Positions 9,328 through 18,355 of a stretch of DNA of 55,073 nucleotides are shown here, piece by piece. Under the pieces are notes generated by a model that worked only from the letters and a program-made list of their open reading frames with translations, ran no database searches and was not told the origin of the DNA. The DNA is from an uncultured Alphaproteobacteria bacterium (GTDB taxonomy: Bacteria; Pseudomonadota; Alphaproteobacteria; Rhodobacterales; Rhodobacteraceae). The DNA lies in assembly GCA_902524845.1 (NCBI GenBank), contig CABZEW010000011.1, positions 1 to 55,073 on the forward strand. Direction: 5' to 3'. How positions within the stretch are numbered: position 1 is the first letter of the stretch; every line of letters begins with the position of its first letter. A program made the translations under genes and the position numbers.

Positions 9328-9725
9328 AAAACTCCCCCCTTAGTTCCCATTTGAAGCGCCATTATATTATCTATAAGCGCATTAGAATCCTATACTTTTA
9401 AGAGTAAACATGCAAGTTGTTGGGGAAGAAGTTAGCTAAAAAAGTGGCCTTCGGCAATAGTCTCAACGAATATCTTGTCTTGGTGGATTAGTTACAAGTA
9501 AAATAATAATCAAGCATAGATGATAGTCTACGTTTCTGTCTTCTTCTCACTCTATTTTACGGTTAACTGTACAGTTAACTTTTTATCTAAATAGAATTCG
9601 CTATCGATGGAAAAGGATATGCTCAAAACTTATGAGTTTAAAGAACCTTATTGTCTTAAGAATTTCAGGTGCACCCTTTGTCTTTTTATGCAAAAATATT
9701 AATACTTCAGTATGGGAGAAATATT
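9328..9725. other. Intergenic region between divergent acnB and class II aldolase genes
   Basis: About 400 nt without a supported gene. It holds the promoter of acnB (leftward) and of the aldolase-family gene (rightward). The only striking element is a perfect 18-bp palindrome at 9562-9579, described separately. A 24-codon open frame ending at about 9491 is too short and anonymous to call. Confidence 0.5.
9562..9579. promoter_or_regulatory. Perfect 18-bp palindrome, probable operator
   Basis: The sequence GTTAACTGTACAGTTAAC is a perfect inverted repeat with no spacer. It lies about 150 nt upstream of the class II aldolase-family start and about 235 nt upstream of acnB. Its length and symmetry fit a binding site for a homodimeric HTH repressor of the TetR or GntR type. 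Which regulator binds is not known, and no regulator gene lies next to it. Confidence 0.55.
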
Positions 9726-10496
9726 ATGAATGAGAACTTACCAACGCTTGTCAAAAATGGGTCAATTACAATAGAGGAGTGGAATACTCGTGTAGATCTT
9801 GCTGCTTGCTATAGACTTATGGCTCACTTTGGCATAGATGACTTGATTTACAACCATATTTCCGCGAGGGTTCCAGGTCCAGATGAGCACTTTCTTCTGA
9901 ATCCATTTGGATTACTATATGAGGAAATAACCGCTTCAAATCTTGTGAAAGTTGACTTAGATGGAAAGATAGTCTCGGAGACAGAGGATAAAATTAACCC
10001 AGCAGGATTTGTCATACATTCATGTATCCATAGAGAAAGACCAGATATGCACTGTGTAATTCATACTCACACACCTGCTGGGGTTGGCGTATCATGTCAA
10101 GAAGAAGGACTATTGCCTTTAAGCCAAACAGGGCTGCTGTATAAAGATTTGATTGGATATCATGAATACGAGGGATTGGCTTTAAACCTAGACGAACAGC
10201 AAAGATTGGTTGCGGATTTAGGGGAAAAGAAACAACTCCTTATTTTGAGAAATCACGGCCTGCTCACGTGTGGGCGAACAATACCTGAAGCCTTTATTAT
10301 GATGTACTATTTAGAGCAAGCATGTAAAATCCAGATCGCCGCACAGGCAGGAAAAAAGGTCAGTTTACCTAAACCAGAGGTGCAAGACTTGGTACACCAG
10401 CAAGCAATGAAAGGTTTTGGATCTAAGCTAGGAGAAATGGAGTTCAACGCTCTAAAGCGAAGATTGTCACGAAACGGTTCTGATCACGCTACTTAG
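9726..10496 (+). CDS. Class II aldolase/adducin family protein
   Basis: A 256-residue zinc-dependent class II aldolase/adducin-fold protein (L-fuculose-phosphate aldolase-like superfamily). Visible zinc-ligand region: VIHTHTPAGVGV (two histidines) and a later RNHGLLTCG histidine, with the family block NHISARVPGPDEHFLLNPFG near the N-terminus. The subgroup is the one often annotated simply as class II aldolase and also includes decarboxylase-like members, so the substrate is unknown. The start at 9726 is chosen because GGGAGAA lies 6 nt upstream. An in-frame GTG at 9669 would add 19 unconserved residues. It converges with the nitroreductase gene. Confidence 0.82.
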   Translation: MNENLPTLVKNGSITIEEWNTRVDLAACYRLMAHFGIDDLIYNHISARVPGPDEHFLLNPFGLLYEEITASNLVKVDLDGKIVSETEDKINPAGFVIHSCIHRERPDMHCVIHTHTPAGVGVSCQEEGLLPLSQTGLLYKDLIGYHEYEGLALNLDEQQRLVADLGEKKQLLILRNHGLLTCGRTIPEAFIMMYYLEQACKIQIAAQAGKKVSLPKPEVQDLVHQQAMKGFGSKLGEMEFNALKRRLSRNGSDHAT

Positions 10497-10514
10497 GAAA
10501 AGAATATATTACTC

Positions 10515-11207
10515 TCAACTAAGAAAGGTTGTAAACTCATCTAAGGGTACACGTTCACTAACTAATGTGTTTTCAGGAGCTTCAGCGGCATAACCCATAG
10601 ACATTCCTGATATTATAATTTCTTCGTCAGGAATATTAAGCACCTTATGTACAATAGGCCCAAACTCGCACCATGCTTGTTGAGGGCATGTCTCAAGGCC
10701 CTTTCCTCTCGCAAGAATCATAATATTTTGCATGAACATACCGACATCCAACCAAGAACCGTATAAGAGTTCGCGATCCATTCGAAAAAAAATTCCAACT
10801 GGGGCACCAAAAAATTCGAAGTTACGTAATCCGGCTGCTTTTCTTGCTGGGTAATCATCTCTTTTTATTCCATAAAGTTCATAGAGCGCATAACCGACAG
10901 CTCTCTTTCTGGATATATAAGGCTCTTTAAGTTGAGCAGGCATATATTCATATTCCAACTTAGCATCGCCTTTCTGTGCAGCATCCAAAACAGCAGTTGT
11001 AAGTTTTTTCTTTGTTTCTCCAGTCACACACGTCACTTTCCACGGTTGAGTGTTCGTTCCGGAAGGTGCTCTTGACGCGTCTCTGATTATATCCTTAACA
11101 GTGTCAATATCTACTGCATCTGGGAGAAAATTTCTTTTTGAGGATCTCTCGCATACAAGTTTACTTATCACTTGATCTAAATTGTGAGATTCATTTACTT
11201 TATCCAT
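10515..11207 (-). CDS. Nitroreductase family protein
   Basis: A 230-residue FMN-dependent nitroreductase-fold oxidoreductase. Conserved parts are the N-terminal RSSKRNFLPDAVD flavin-phosphate region, SRAPSGTNTQPWKV, and the C-terminal GLETCPQQAW and ISGMSMGYAAE. The start at 11207 overlaps the stop of the upstream acyl-CoA synthetase by 8 nt and has AAGGA 9 nt upstream. The frame is open further upstream (to 11273), but that would lie wholly inside the synthetase gene. The overlap implies co-translation with the synthetase, so the two may act in one degradation pathway. The substrate is unknown. Confidence 0.82.
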   Translation of the reverse strand: MDKVNESHNLDQVISKLVCERSSKRNFLPDAVDIDTVKDIIRDASRAPSGTNTQPWKVTCVTGETKKKLTTAVLDAAQKGDAKLEYEYMPAQLKEPYISRKRAVGYALYELYGIKRDDYPARKAAGLRNFEFFGAPVGIFFRMDRELLYGSWLDVGMFMQNIMILARGKGLETCPQQAWCEFGPIVHKVLNIPDEEIIISGMSMGYAAEAPENTLVSERVPLDEFTTFLS

Positions 11208-12864
11208 TATTTTCATTCCTTGAAATCTCATTTTTGCGTTGCTCTCTAAGTACAAAGCGTTGAATTTTTCCACTAGGCGTCTTTGGTAGTTCTTTAATAT
11301 AGGTTATATGCCTTGGATAGGCATGAGCCGCAAAGTTTGTTTTTACCCACTTTTGAAGATCTTCGGTAAGACCGTCATCCTTGTTTATTCCAGGCATTAA
11401 AACCACAAAAGCTTCAATTACCTCACCCCGAACTTTATCTGGTGTGGCAATTACGGCGCACTCTGCAACGGCAGTATGAGTACTAAGAGCAGACTCAACT
11501 TCGAATGGTCCAATTCTATATCCAGCCATAATGATTACATCATCATCCCTAGTTGAAAAGTAGAAATAGCCATCCTTATCAATTGATCCAGTATCCCCAG
11601 TTAAATAATATTTTCCATCTTTTGAAAATTTCTCTGCACTTTTTTTGGGGTTGCCAATATAACCCATAAACCAGGAAAATGGGCTCTCATCAATAATAAA
11701 GGCTACTCGCCCCGGAATTCCAGGTTCCTCAGGAAAATCCTCATTATTTTTTAAAACAGTACCCGCCCAACCTGGCATAACTTTACCCATAGAACCATCG
11801 CGCAAAATTGTTTTAAGTTCTGGATGATGATGGTTATTTATAACCATACTAGTTTCTGTTTGACCATAATGATCGTGTACTGAAAGGCCAAAGTAAGACT
11901 TTGCCCAGTCGTTAATCTCGGGTGTCAAAGGTTCACCTGCACTAGACAAACAACGCAGCTTGTGTTTCTTTGAAATTTCTATCCCATCGGCCCGGAGCGA
12001 CCGATAGACTGTTGGCGCAGCAGCAAAATTGGTAACTTTTTGATCTTCTATTATTTCGATTGTTGCTTGCGCACTAAAGCCACCTTCAAACAAAATAGCT
12101 GGGGTTCCAGTAGTTAAAGTAGTAAGAATACCGCAGTATAACCCATAGGCCCAACCAGGATCTGCAGCATTCCAAAAGATATCCGTTTGTCTTAAGTCAA
12201 AAGCAAATTCTGCATATGCTTCTATACACGCAAGAGCTTTCACAGGAAGGCTGACTCCTTTCGGGTCACCTGTTGTTCCAGATGTAAAAATGTGAATAAT
12301 GGCGGCTTCTGGATCTAAGCTTAATACATCATTAGTAGAAGAATCAGTTACTAACAAATCTTCCCATCTATCGGCCCAGTTTGGAGTTTGCTCAAAGCTT
12401 GCGGTTGTTATCACGTCGAGTTTACCATGCAGAGTAAATTCATTCGAGGGTTTAAGTTTTGTCTGCTGTTTCTGATCACAAAAGATTATTTTCGAATTGC
12501 TTCCCATTACCCTAAGCGTTATCGCTGGTGTAGAAAAGGCAGTAAATAGTGGTACATGTACTGCCCCTATCCTCCATATCGCTAAAAGAGTAATAATGTA
12601 CTCTTTACTCTTTCCCATCAAAGTGGCAATTCTATCACCTTTTTTAATACCTCTTTCTCTCAACCCATTTGCTATTAAAGTAGATTGAGTTTTGAGCTCT
12701 CCGTATGAAAGAACATACTCCTCCATATTTTCATTTATTATTTTGTAGGCCAATTTATTTGATGGGTAATGATCGCAGAGCAATTGCTCTACACTATTTG
12801 AAGGGTTCGAATATTTATCAATCAACTCATTAACTCTGAGGTTGATTTTTTTACGAGCAGTCAT
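11200..12864 (-). CDS. AMP-dependent acyl-CoA synthetase (ACS/ACSM-like)
   Basis: A 554-residue adenylate-forming ligase that activates a carboxylic acid to an acyl-CoA. Motif A3 is IHIFTSGTTGDPKGVS (about residue 195), A5 is DHYGQTE, A8 is YYLTGDTGSIDKDGYF, and the C-terminal catalytic lysine sits in KTPSGKIQR. Overall form and the WNAADPGWAYGLY block place it with acetyl-/medium-chain acyl-CoA synthetases rather than long-chain FadD. The substrate is not decidable. The nitroreductase gene follows with an 8-nt overlap. Confidence 0.85.
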   Translation of the reverse strand: MTARKKINLRVNELIDKYSNPSNSVEQLLCDHYPSNKLAYKIINENMEEYVLSYGELKTQSTLIANGLRERGIKKGDRIATLMGKSKEYIITLLAIWRIGAVHVPLFTAFSTPAITLRVMGSNSKIIFCDQKQQTKLKPSNEFTLHGKLDVITTASFEQTPNWADRWEDLLVTDSSTNDVLSLDPEAAIIHIFTSGTTGDPKGVSLPVKALACIEAYAEFAFDLRQTDIFWNAADPGWAYGLYCGILTTLTTGTPAILFEGGFSAQATIEIIEDQKVTNFAAAPTVYRSLRADGIEISKKHKLRCLSSAGEPLTPEINDWAKSYFGLSVHDHYGQTETSMVINNHHHPELKTILRDGSMGKVMPGWAGTVLKNNEDFPEEPGIPGRVAFIIDESPFSWFMGYIGNPKKSAEKFSKDGKYYLTGDTGSIDKDGYFYFSTRDDDVIIMAGYRIGPFEVESALSTHTAVAECAVIATPDKVRGEVIEAFVVLMPGINKDDGLTEDLQKWVKTNFAAHAYPRHITYIKELPKTPSGKIQRFVLREQRKNEISRNENNG

Positions 12865-13034
12865 TTACTTAACCTATCATTTATTTAGAAAAATTTTAAG
12901 GATATCATATATAAATTTTTTTTTAATATAAAGGAAAACGCAAACTAACCATGGTCTGCACGAGCTTATTTAGGAGCTAACCTTTTGACGCAAGAGTAAA
13001 TACGTTCTATTAACAACGGTAGTGAGAGCAAAAA

Positions 13035-14165
13035 TTGTGCCTAACATTAAATGCAGAGAATAATTTCTTGATAAGGGTAATAAGTAGATATTTATACATT
13101 GAGCTTTTTAAACCGTTTCTGATTCTTTCATTCACGTTTATAGGCATTCTTTGGTTAGTTCAAATTCTCCCAAAACTTGAAACTTTAGTTTTAAATAAGC
13201 AACCAATAGAAATATTTTTTAACGTGGCGATACACACCATCCCACAGGTTGCCTATTTTGTGATACCGGTTACCGCTTTTTTTTCAACCATCTATGCCAT
13301 AAATAAACTTGTGTCAGAAGCTGAAATTGTAGCCATTACTAGCTCAGGATTTTCATATTTTTCTTTCACAAAGATAATTTTTATATTTGGAGTAACTGTC
13401 AGTTTTATTCTATTTCTAATTACCTTTTTTATATTACCAAAAAGCGCTTTTAAACTTCAGACAATCTTTTTTGATATTGAGCAAAATTTTGCAATAAAAT
13501 TTATTGATAGCAGGAAGTTTTTACACCCAATTTCCGGCGTTACCATCTACGTTAGAGATAAATCAGAGGAAAATCAAATGACAGGGGTATTTGTGTTTGA
13601 CGATAGAAATAATGACTATTCATTATTATACTCTGCTAAAGAAGCCGCAATCAGAGATAAAGACGATATTAGAGATTTGATTATGCAAGATGGTGAGCTA
13701 CAAATCGTGTCAAAGGATGAAAAAAGTATTGTATCTGTAAGATTTGAAAGATTTGGTATTAACTTAAACTCCTTCATACCTGAAACGCGGTTTTATTTGG
13801 CTTCGCCTTCCGAAGTCTCGCCGATCACGGGGATTATGAAATCTAGAGAGCTTGCTCAGTTAACGGAGTATTCCTCATCCGAATATTTAGCAGAAAGCCA
13901 TATGAAGTTAGCATCGATATTTTCTCCGATAGCACTAAGTATGCTCGGAGCGTTGGCTTTGATAGGTTTCAGTAGTGAAAAGTACCACATTACTACAGTC
14001 GTTGTTTTCCTTGCACTGATAGCTTTGGTAATGCAAGTTACGATTATTTCCTTAAAGTCACTTCTTGTTCTGCATCCGGACATATTTTTTCTTATTTATC
14101 TCCCACCTATAGTTGTTTTCGTGGCAATATTATTCCTTATTAATCTAAAAGATACCTTTGCGTGA
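13035..14165 (+). CDS. lptF: LPS export ABC permease LptF
   Basis: A 376-residue LptF/LptG (YjgP/YjgQ) family permease, one of the two inner-membrane subunits that extract LPS for the LptB2FG transporter. It has three N-terminal helices (about 20-45, 60-85, 105-130), a periplasmic jellyroll in the middle (about 140-280, including HPISGVTIYVRD), and three C-terminal helices. The N-terminal RYLYIELFKPFLILSF matches the LptF start ('RYLLREL..PF'). No ATG is available. TTG at 13035 or TTG at 13068 could start it. LptG, normally the next gene, is absent: trkH follows. Confidence 0.85.
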   Translation: MCLTLNAENNFLIRVISRYLYIELFKPFLILSFTFIGILWLVQILPKLETLVLNKQPIEIFFNVAIHTIPQVAYFVIPVTAFFSTIYAINKLVSEAEIVAITSSGFSYFSFTKIIFIFGVTVSFILFLITFFILPKSAFKLQTIFFDIEQNFAIKFIDSRKFLHPISGVTIYVRDKSEENQMTGVFVFDDRNNDYSLLYSAKEAAIRDKDDIRDLIMQDGELQIVSKDEKSIVSVRFERFGINLNSFIPETRFYLASPSEVSPITGIMKSRELAQLTEYSSSEYLAESHMKLASIFSPIALSMLGALALIGFSSEKYHITTVVVFLALIALVMQVTIISLKSLLVLHPDIFFLIYLPPIVVFVAILFLINLKDTFA

Positions 14166-14283
14166 GCTGCAAGTTTTCTTAGAGTGGACTCGAAGTTTTG
14201 CAAAAAAAGAAAGGACTTTGCTTTAAACTTACTTAAGACGATCAATTATTGTATTTTAAGCAAAATTCAAATAAGTTTTATCG

Positions 14284-15732
14284 ATGCTATTGAAAGAAGT
14301 TAGGTCAGCTGGACTAATCGTTGCTTACGTTGGATTATTTTTTTCTGTTTTAATGTTAATCCCATGGATAACCTCTGTGCTTACTGGTTGGGAGGGAGGT
14401 AAATCTTTTCTTTGGTCGGGTTTAATGGCCACAATTTTTTGCGCGTTAGTCGTAATTGCTTGCTTTGGTGATCAACCAAAGATAACGCCAAGATTTGGAA
14501 TACTGGTGGTGAATATGTTATGGTTTCTACTGCCCATTTTGTGTGCCATACCACTGGCTACCTCCTCTGCAAACTTGACATTTGTAGATGCTTTATTTGA
14601 AGCAACATCTGGCCTCACGACTACTGGGTCAACAATAATGACAGATATACTAAGCTTCGATCGCCCAATCCTTTTGTGGAGAGCGTTAATGCAATGGGTA
14701 GGAGGCCTTGGCATACTTTCATTAGGGCTTATCTTACTTCCTTTTCTCAGAATTGGCGGAATGCAATTGTTTAAAATGGAGAGCTCTGATAGATCCGATA
14801 AGCCCCTACCAAGGTTGGTTGAAATCTCACGATCAATTATAATTATTTATGTTATTTTATCTTTAGCATGTGTTGTTGCTTACCTCTTTGTTGGATTAAC
14901 TCCATTTGACGCTTTAACCCACGGCATGACTACCGTTGCCACTGGCGGCTTTTCAACGCATGACGAGTCTCTCGGTTACTATGATAGTTATGCGGTTCTT
15001 TGGGTCGCTATCTTATTTATGATAGTGGGTGGCTTACCGTTCAGTGTATTTGTAGCAATTTTTTTTACTCGAAATATACCTAAGTTAGACCCACAGGTAC
15101 TAACCTTTTTATTGATTATATTTTTTTCTTGTACATTGTTGATAATCTATCAAAACGGTGACCAAACAAAGTCAATCTATTTGAACACCGAATATATCTT
15201 CAACGTAGTTTCCATAGTAACTACAACTGGGTACTCTAGCGGAGACTTTATGAATTATGGTTCCTTAGGCCCTGTTATGTTTTTCTTTTTAATATTTATC
15301 GGTGGTTGTGCGGGCTCAACCGCTGGAGGAATTAAGGTATATAGATTTATCGTTCTTGGACAAGTAATAAAGACATCATTGAGGCAACTAATTTATTCAA
15401 AGGGTGTGTTTCTTTTGAGGTATGGCAACAAGCTGGTTGATCAAGATATATACCGTTCAACCGTAACAATGATATGTTGTTTTTTTGCCTGCCTTATTTT
15501 AGTGACACTGAGTCTAGCTTTTTGTGGGTTAGATTTCATTACAGCTTTATCAGGAGCTACTACTGCATTAGCAAATGTTGGCCCTGGAATTGGTGAAATA
15601 ATTGGTCCATCAGGAAGTTTTAAAAGTCTCGACGATATTGAAAAATACATTTTAATTTTAGCTATGATTTTAGGAAGACTAGAGCTTCTTGTGGCCATGG
15701 CATTTTTTCTACCAATTTTTTGGAAGCAATAA
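14284..15732 (+). CDS. trkH: Trk/Ktr potassium uptake channel subunit TrkH
   Basis: A 482-residue potassium transporter membrane subunit. The four pore loops of the K+ selectivity filter are visible in order: SGLTTTGST (about 108), TVATGGFS (about 220), IVTTTGYSS (about 315) and TALANVGPG (about 430), each carrying the key glycine. About ten membrane helices surround them. It normally works with the NAD-binding gating protein TrkA, not present in the window. It lies 118 nt after lptF and converges with aacS with a 4-nt gap. Confidence 0.94.
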   Translation: MLLKEVRSAGLIVAYVGLFFSVLMLIPWITSVLTGWEGGKSFLWSGLMATIFCALVVIACFGDQPKITPRFGILVVNMLWFLLPILCAIPLATSSANLTFVDALFEATSGLTTTGSTIMTDILSFDRPILLWRALMQWVGGLGILSLGLILLPFLRIGGMQLFKMESSDRSDKPLPRLVEISRSIIIIYVILSLACVVAYLFVGLTPFDALTHGMTTVATGGFSTHDESLGYYDSYAVLWVAILFMIVGGLPFSVFVAIFFTRNIPKLDPQVLTFLLIIFFSCTLLIIYQNGDQTKSIYLNTEYIFNVVSIVTTTGYSSGDFMNYGSLGPVMFFFLIFIGGCAGSTAGGIKVYRFIVLGQVIKTSLRQLIYSKGVFLLRYGNKLVDQDIYRSTVTMICCFFACLILVTLSLAFCGLDFITALSGATTALANVGPGIGEIIGPSGSFKSLDDIEKYILILAMILGRLELLVAMAFFLPIFWKQ

Positions 15733-15736
15733 TTAA

Positions 15737-17683
15737 TTAATCTGTACCTAATTCGGGTATATTAGCAAAATGGAGTAGAGCTTCAGGATTGGCTAAAGCT
15801 TCTTTGTTCTTAATTTTTTTCCCATGCACAATATCCCTAACAGCTAGTTCTGTTATTTTACCAGAGCGCGTTCGGGGAATATCTGGAACAGAAATGATTT
15901 TAGCTGGTACATGTCTTGGAGTGAGATTTTTTTTGATCTTATTCACTACTTTTTCTTTAAGTTGTTGGGTTAGCTTAAAGTCATTTTTTAGCTTAAGGAA
16001 TAGAACTACTCTAACATCACTATTCCAGTTTTGCGCTATCACCAGGCATTCCAAAACCTCGTTGAGTTTTTCAACGACATTGTATATTTCAGCGGTTCCT
16101 ATTCGTACTCCACCAGGGTTTAGGGTTGCATCTGATCTGCCATAAATCACTATTGTGCCGCGTTTAGTAATTTTAGCCCAATCCCCATGACACCAAACCC
16201 CCACAAACTTCTCAAAATAGGCTTCTTTGTATTTTCTATCATTTTGATCATTCCAAAACATTATTGGCATTGATGGAAACGGAGTTTTGCATACTAGTTC
16301 CCCCTCTTGATCAACCAAACTCTCTCTGTTTTCATTGAATATATCTACATTCATACCCAGTGCTCTGCACTGGATTTCTCCTCTTGTCACTGGACTTAAG
16401 GGGTTACTTAGAACGAAACAGCTGAGAAGATCTGTTCCCCCCGAAATCGAGGCGATTTGTACATCTGATTTAATACTGCTTAAAATGTAATCATAGCTAT
16501 CCGGGCTAAGCGGAGAGCCAGTTGAACAAATGGTTTTTAGATTCGGAAGTTGGAACTGGGCTTTGGGGTTTATATTCGATTTTGATAGTGCATCAATATA
16601 TTTTGCTGACGTCCCAAATATATCCAGCTCCGATTTCTCGGCAATTTTCCATAGGTGTTCGGGATCTGGATAAAATGGGCTACCTTCATAGAGGATTATT
16701 GAGCTTTTACAAAATAGAGACCCAACTAGCCAGTTCCACATCATCCAACCACAAGTAGTGAAATAGAACATTTTCTGTTTTTCACTTAAGTCAGTATGAA
16801 ATAGGTGTTCTTTGGCATGTTGAATTAGAACACCGCCTATGCTGTGTACTATGCATTTAGGTTTGCCAGTCGTACCTGATGAAAAAACAATGTATAGAGG
16901 GTCATTAAATTTGCATAAGATATAGTTTTCCAATGGGTCAGACTGAAAAACAGTGTTAAAATTTGAAAAGGCATCAATACTCTCGCTTAGACTAACATAT
17001 TCAACTACAAGAACATGTTCCAGAGAGGAAAGTTTTTTAGATATCAATTTAATTTGTTCTGATCTATCGATCAGTTTTCCGTTATAGAGGTATCCGTTCG
17101 TGGCTATCAGAATCTTGGGTTCTATTTGTTCGAAGCGATCTATAACTCCCTCAAGACCGAAGTCACTTGAACAGGAAGAAAAAATAGCTCCTAGGGCGGA
17201 AGCGGCAAGCATTGTTATGATTGTTTCGGAACAGTTTGGCATGTAAGCGCACACACGATCCCCTTTTTTGACCCCTTTGCTTTTCATCCACCCTGCCATT
17301 TTTAGGACTTTATTCTCAAGTTCCTTTCTAGTTATCGCATTAGAAAAACCATCTTCTCTAAACTCCTCTATTGCCAAGGAGTTATCTGGCACTCTTAGCA
17401 AGTTTTCTGCATAGTTAAGTCTAGCTTCTGGGAAAAATTTGGTTCCGGGCATTTCACCAGGGTTCTCAGAAATTTTAGTACCCTTGCTTCCTATTATTTC
17501 AGAAAAATCCCATATCAAAGACCAAAAACTTTCAACATTGCTAACTGACCATTCCCAAATGTCTTGATATTCTGTTTTTATTGATTGTGAGTATCTTTCA
17601 TTAACAAGCTCAATGAACTGAGATAGGTTGCTTGACTTTTTACCTTCAATACTCGGTTGCCAAATGATTTCAGGATTATCCAT
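15737..17683 (-). CDS. Acetoacetyl-CoA synthetase
   Basis: A 648-residue adenylate-forming ligase matching acetoacetate-CoA ligase in length and pattern. It has the ACS N-terminal domain (about 35-95), A3 motif IVFSSGTTGKPKCIVHS with the following GGVLIQHAKEH, the family-typical TTCGWMMWNW, ISGGTDLLSCF, and the C-terminal IPRTRSGKITELAV lysine motif. It would convert acetoacetate plus ATP and CoA to acetoacetyl-CoA for ketone-body or polyhydroxybutyrate carbon recycling. Its ATG directly follows the TAA of the upstream phosphatase gene, so MFS transporter, phosphatase and this gene form a tight three-gene operon. Confidence 0.92.
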   Translation of the reverse strand: MDNPEIIWQPSIEGKKSSNLSQFIELVNERYSQSIKTEYQDIWEWSVSNVESFWSLIWDFSEIIGSKGTKISENPGEMPGTKFFPEARLNYAENLLRVPDNSLAIEEFREDGFSNAITRKELENKVLKMAGWMKSKGVKKGDRVCAYMPNCSETIITMLAASALGAIFSSCSSDFGLEGVIDRFEQIEPKILIATNGYLYNGKLIDRSEQIKLISKKLSSLEHVLVVEYVSLSESIDAFSNFNTVFQSDPLENYILCKFNDPLYIVFSSGTTGKPKCIVHSIGGVLIQHAKEHLFHTDLSEKQKMFYFTTCGWMMWNWLVGSLFCKSSIILYEGSPFYPDPEHLWKIAEKSELDIFGTSAKYIDALSKSNINPKAQFQLPNLKTICSTGSPLSPDSYDYILSSIKSDVQIASISGGTDLLSCFVLSNPLSPVTRGEIQCRALGMNVDIFNENRESLVDQEGELVCKTPFPSMPIMFWNDQNDRKYKEAYFEKFVGVWCHGDWAKITKRGTIVIYGRSDATLNPGGVRIGTAEIYNVVEKLNEVLECLVIAQNWNSDVRVVLFLKLKNDFKLTQQLKEKVVNKIKKNLTPRHVPAKIISVPDIPRTRSGKITELAVRDIVHGKKIKNKEALANPEALLHFANIPELGTD

Positions 17684-18355
17684 TTATAGCTTTCTCAATA
17701 TTCCAACAAGTTCGTTTGGATCATGTATTATATGGTCCGCATTTGCGTGATGCAGTTCTTCTTTGGTATTATAACCCCAAGTAACTCCAATAGTATTTAT
17801 TTTAGCGTTCTTACCCATCGTGATATCATAAACTGTATCTCCAATCATATGCGCTTCTGAATTTTTTACTTTTAGCGTTCTCAAAGCATGCATCGCCATG
17901 GCTTTATCGGGCTTAGGAGTATAGTCATCTGCTGTCATTATAATTGAAAAAAACTTTTCGATCTCATGATGTAATAAGCCTCTGCTTAAACCTCTTAAAG
18001 ATTTGTTTGTGGCTATCCCAAGTTTCCAGCCATGTTGATATAATGTTTTCAATACAGGTTTAACGTTTTTGAAAAGTGGTTCAAATTGCGTTCCTTCTAA
18101 ATCTTTTTCCACATACCATTGTCGATAATGTCTTATTACTTCATTTATTAATCCTTTGTGTTCATGGGGTAAATATCTTTTGAAAGCAACATGTAGTTTT
18201 TGCCCAATCCCAGCCTTTATTTCTTCTGGCTTAGGAGTTGCCAATCCACATCGATTAAATGCTTCAATAGTCCCATCAATTATCATTTGTGCTGAGTCAA
18301 CTAATGTCCCATCATAATCAAAGAGCAACAGTTTTTCATTTTTCTTATTTAGCAT
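17684..18355 (-). CDS. HAD-family hydrolase, phosphoglycolate phosphatase-like
   Basis: A 223-residue haloacid-dehalogenase phosphatase with the Gph/PGP layout. Motif I is LLFDYDGTLVDSAQ (nucleophile D13, acid D15), motif II the threonine/serine in IATNKSLRG, motif III the lysine in TPKPDKAM, and motif IV MIGDTVYDITMG. The helical cap (about 20-85) is of C1 type. Substrate may be phosphoglycolate or another small phosphate ester. It overlaps the MFS gene by 11 nt and abuts the acetoacetyl-CoA synthetase start. Confidence 0.82.
   Translation of the reverse strand: MLNKKNEKLLLFDYDGTLVDSAQMIIDGTIEAFNRCGLATPKPEEIKAGIGQKLHVAFKRYLPHEHKGLINEVIRHYRQWYVEKDLEGTQFEPLFKNVKPVLKTLYQHGWKLGIATNKSLRGLSRGLLHHEIEKFFSIIMTADDYTPKPDKAMAMHALRTLKVKNSEAHMIGDTVYDITMGKNAKINTIGVTWGYNTKEELHHANADHIIHDPNELVGILRKL

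Noticed and set aside
9420-9491. 24-codon open frame in the acnB/aldolase gap
   Set aside because: Too short, TTG start, no ribosome-binding site, no homology I can recognise.
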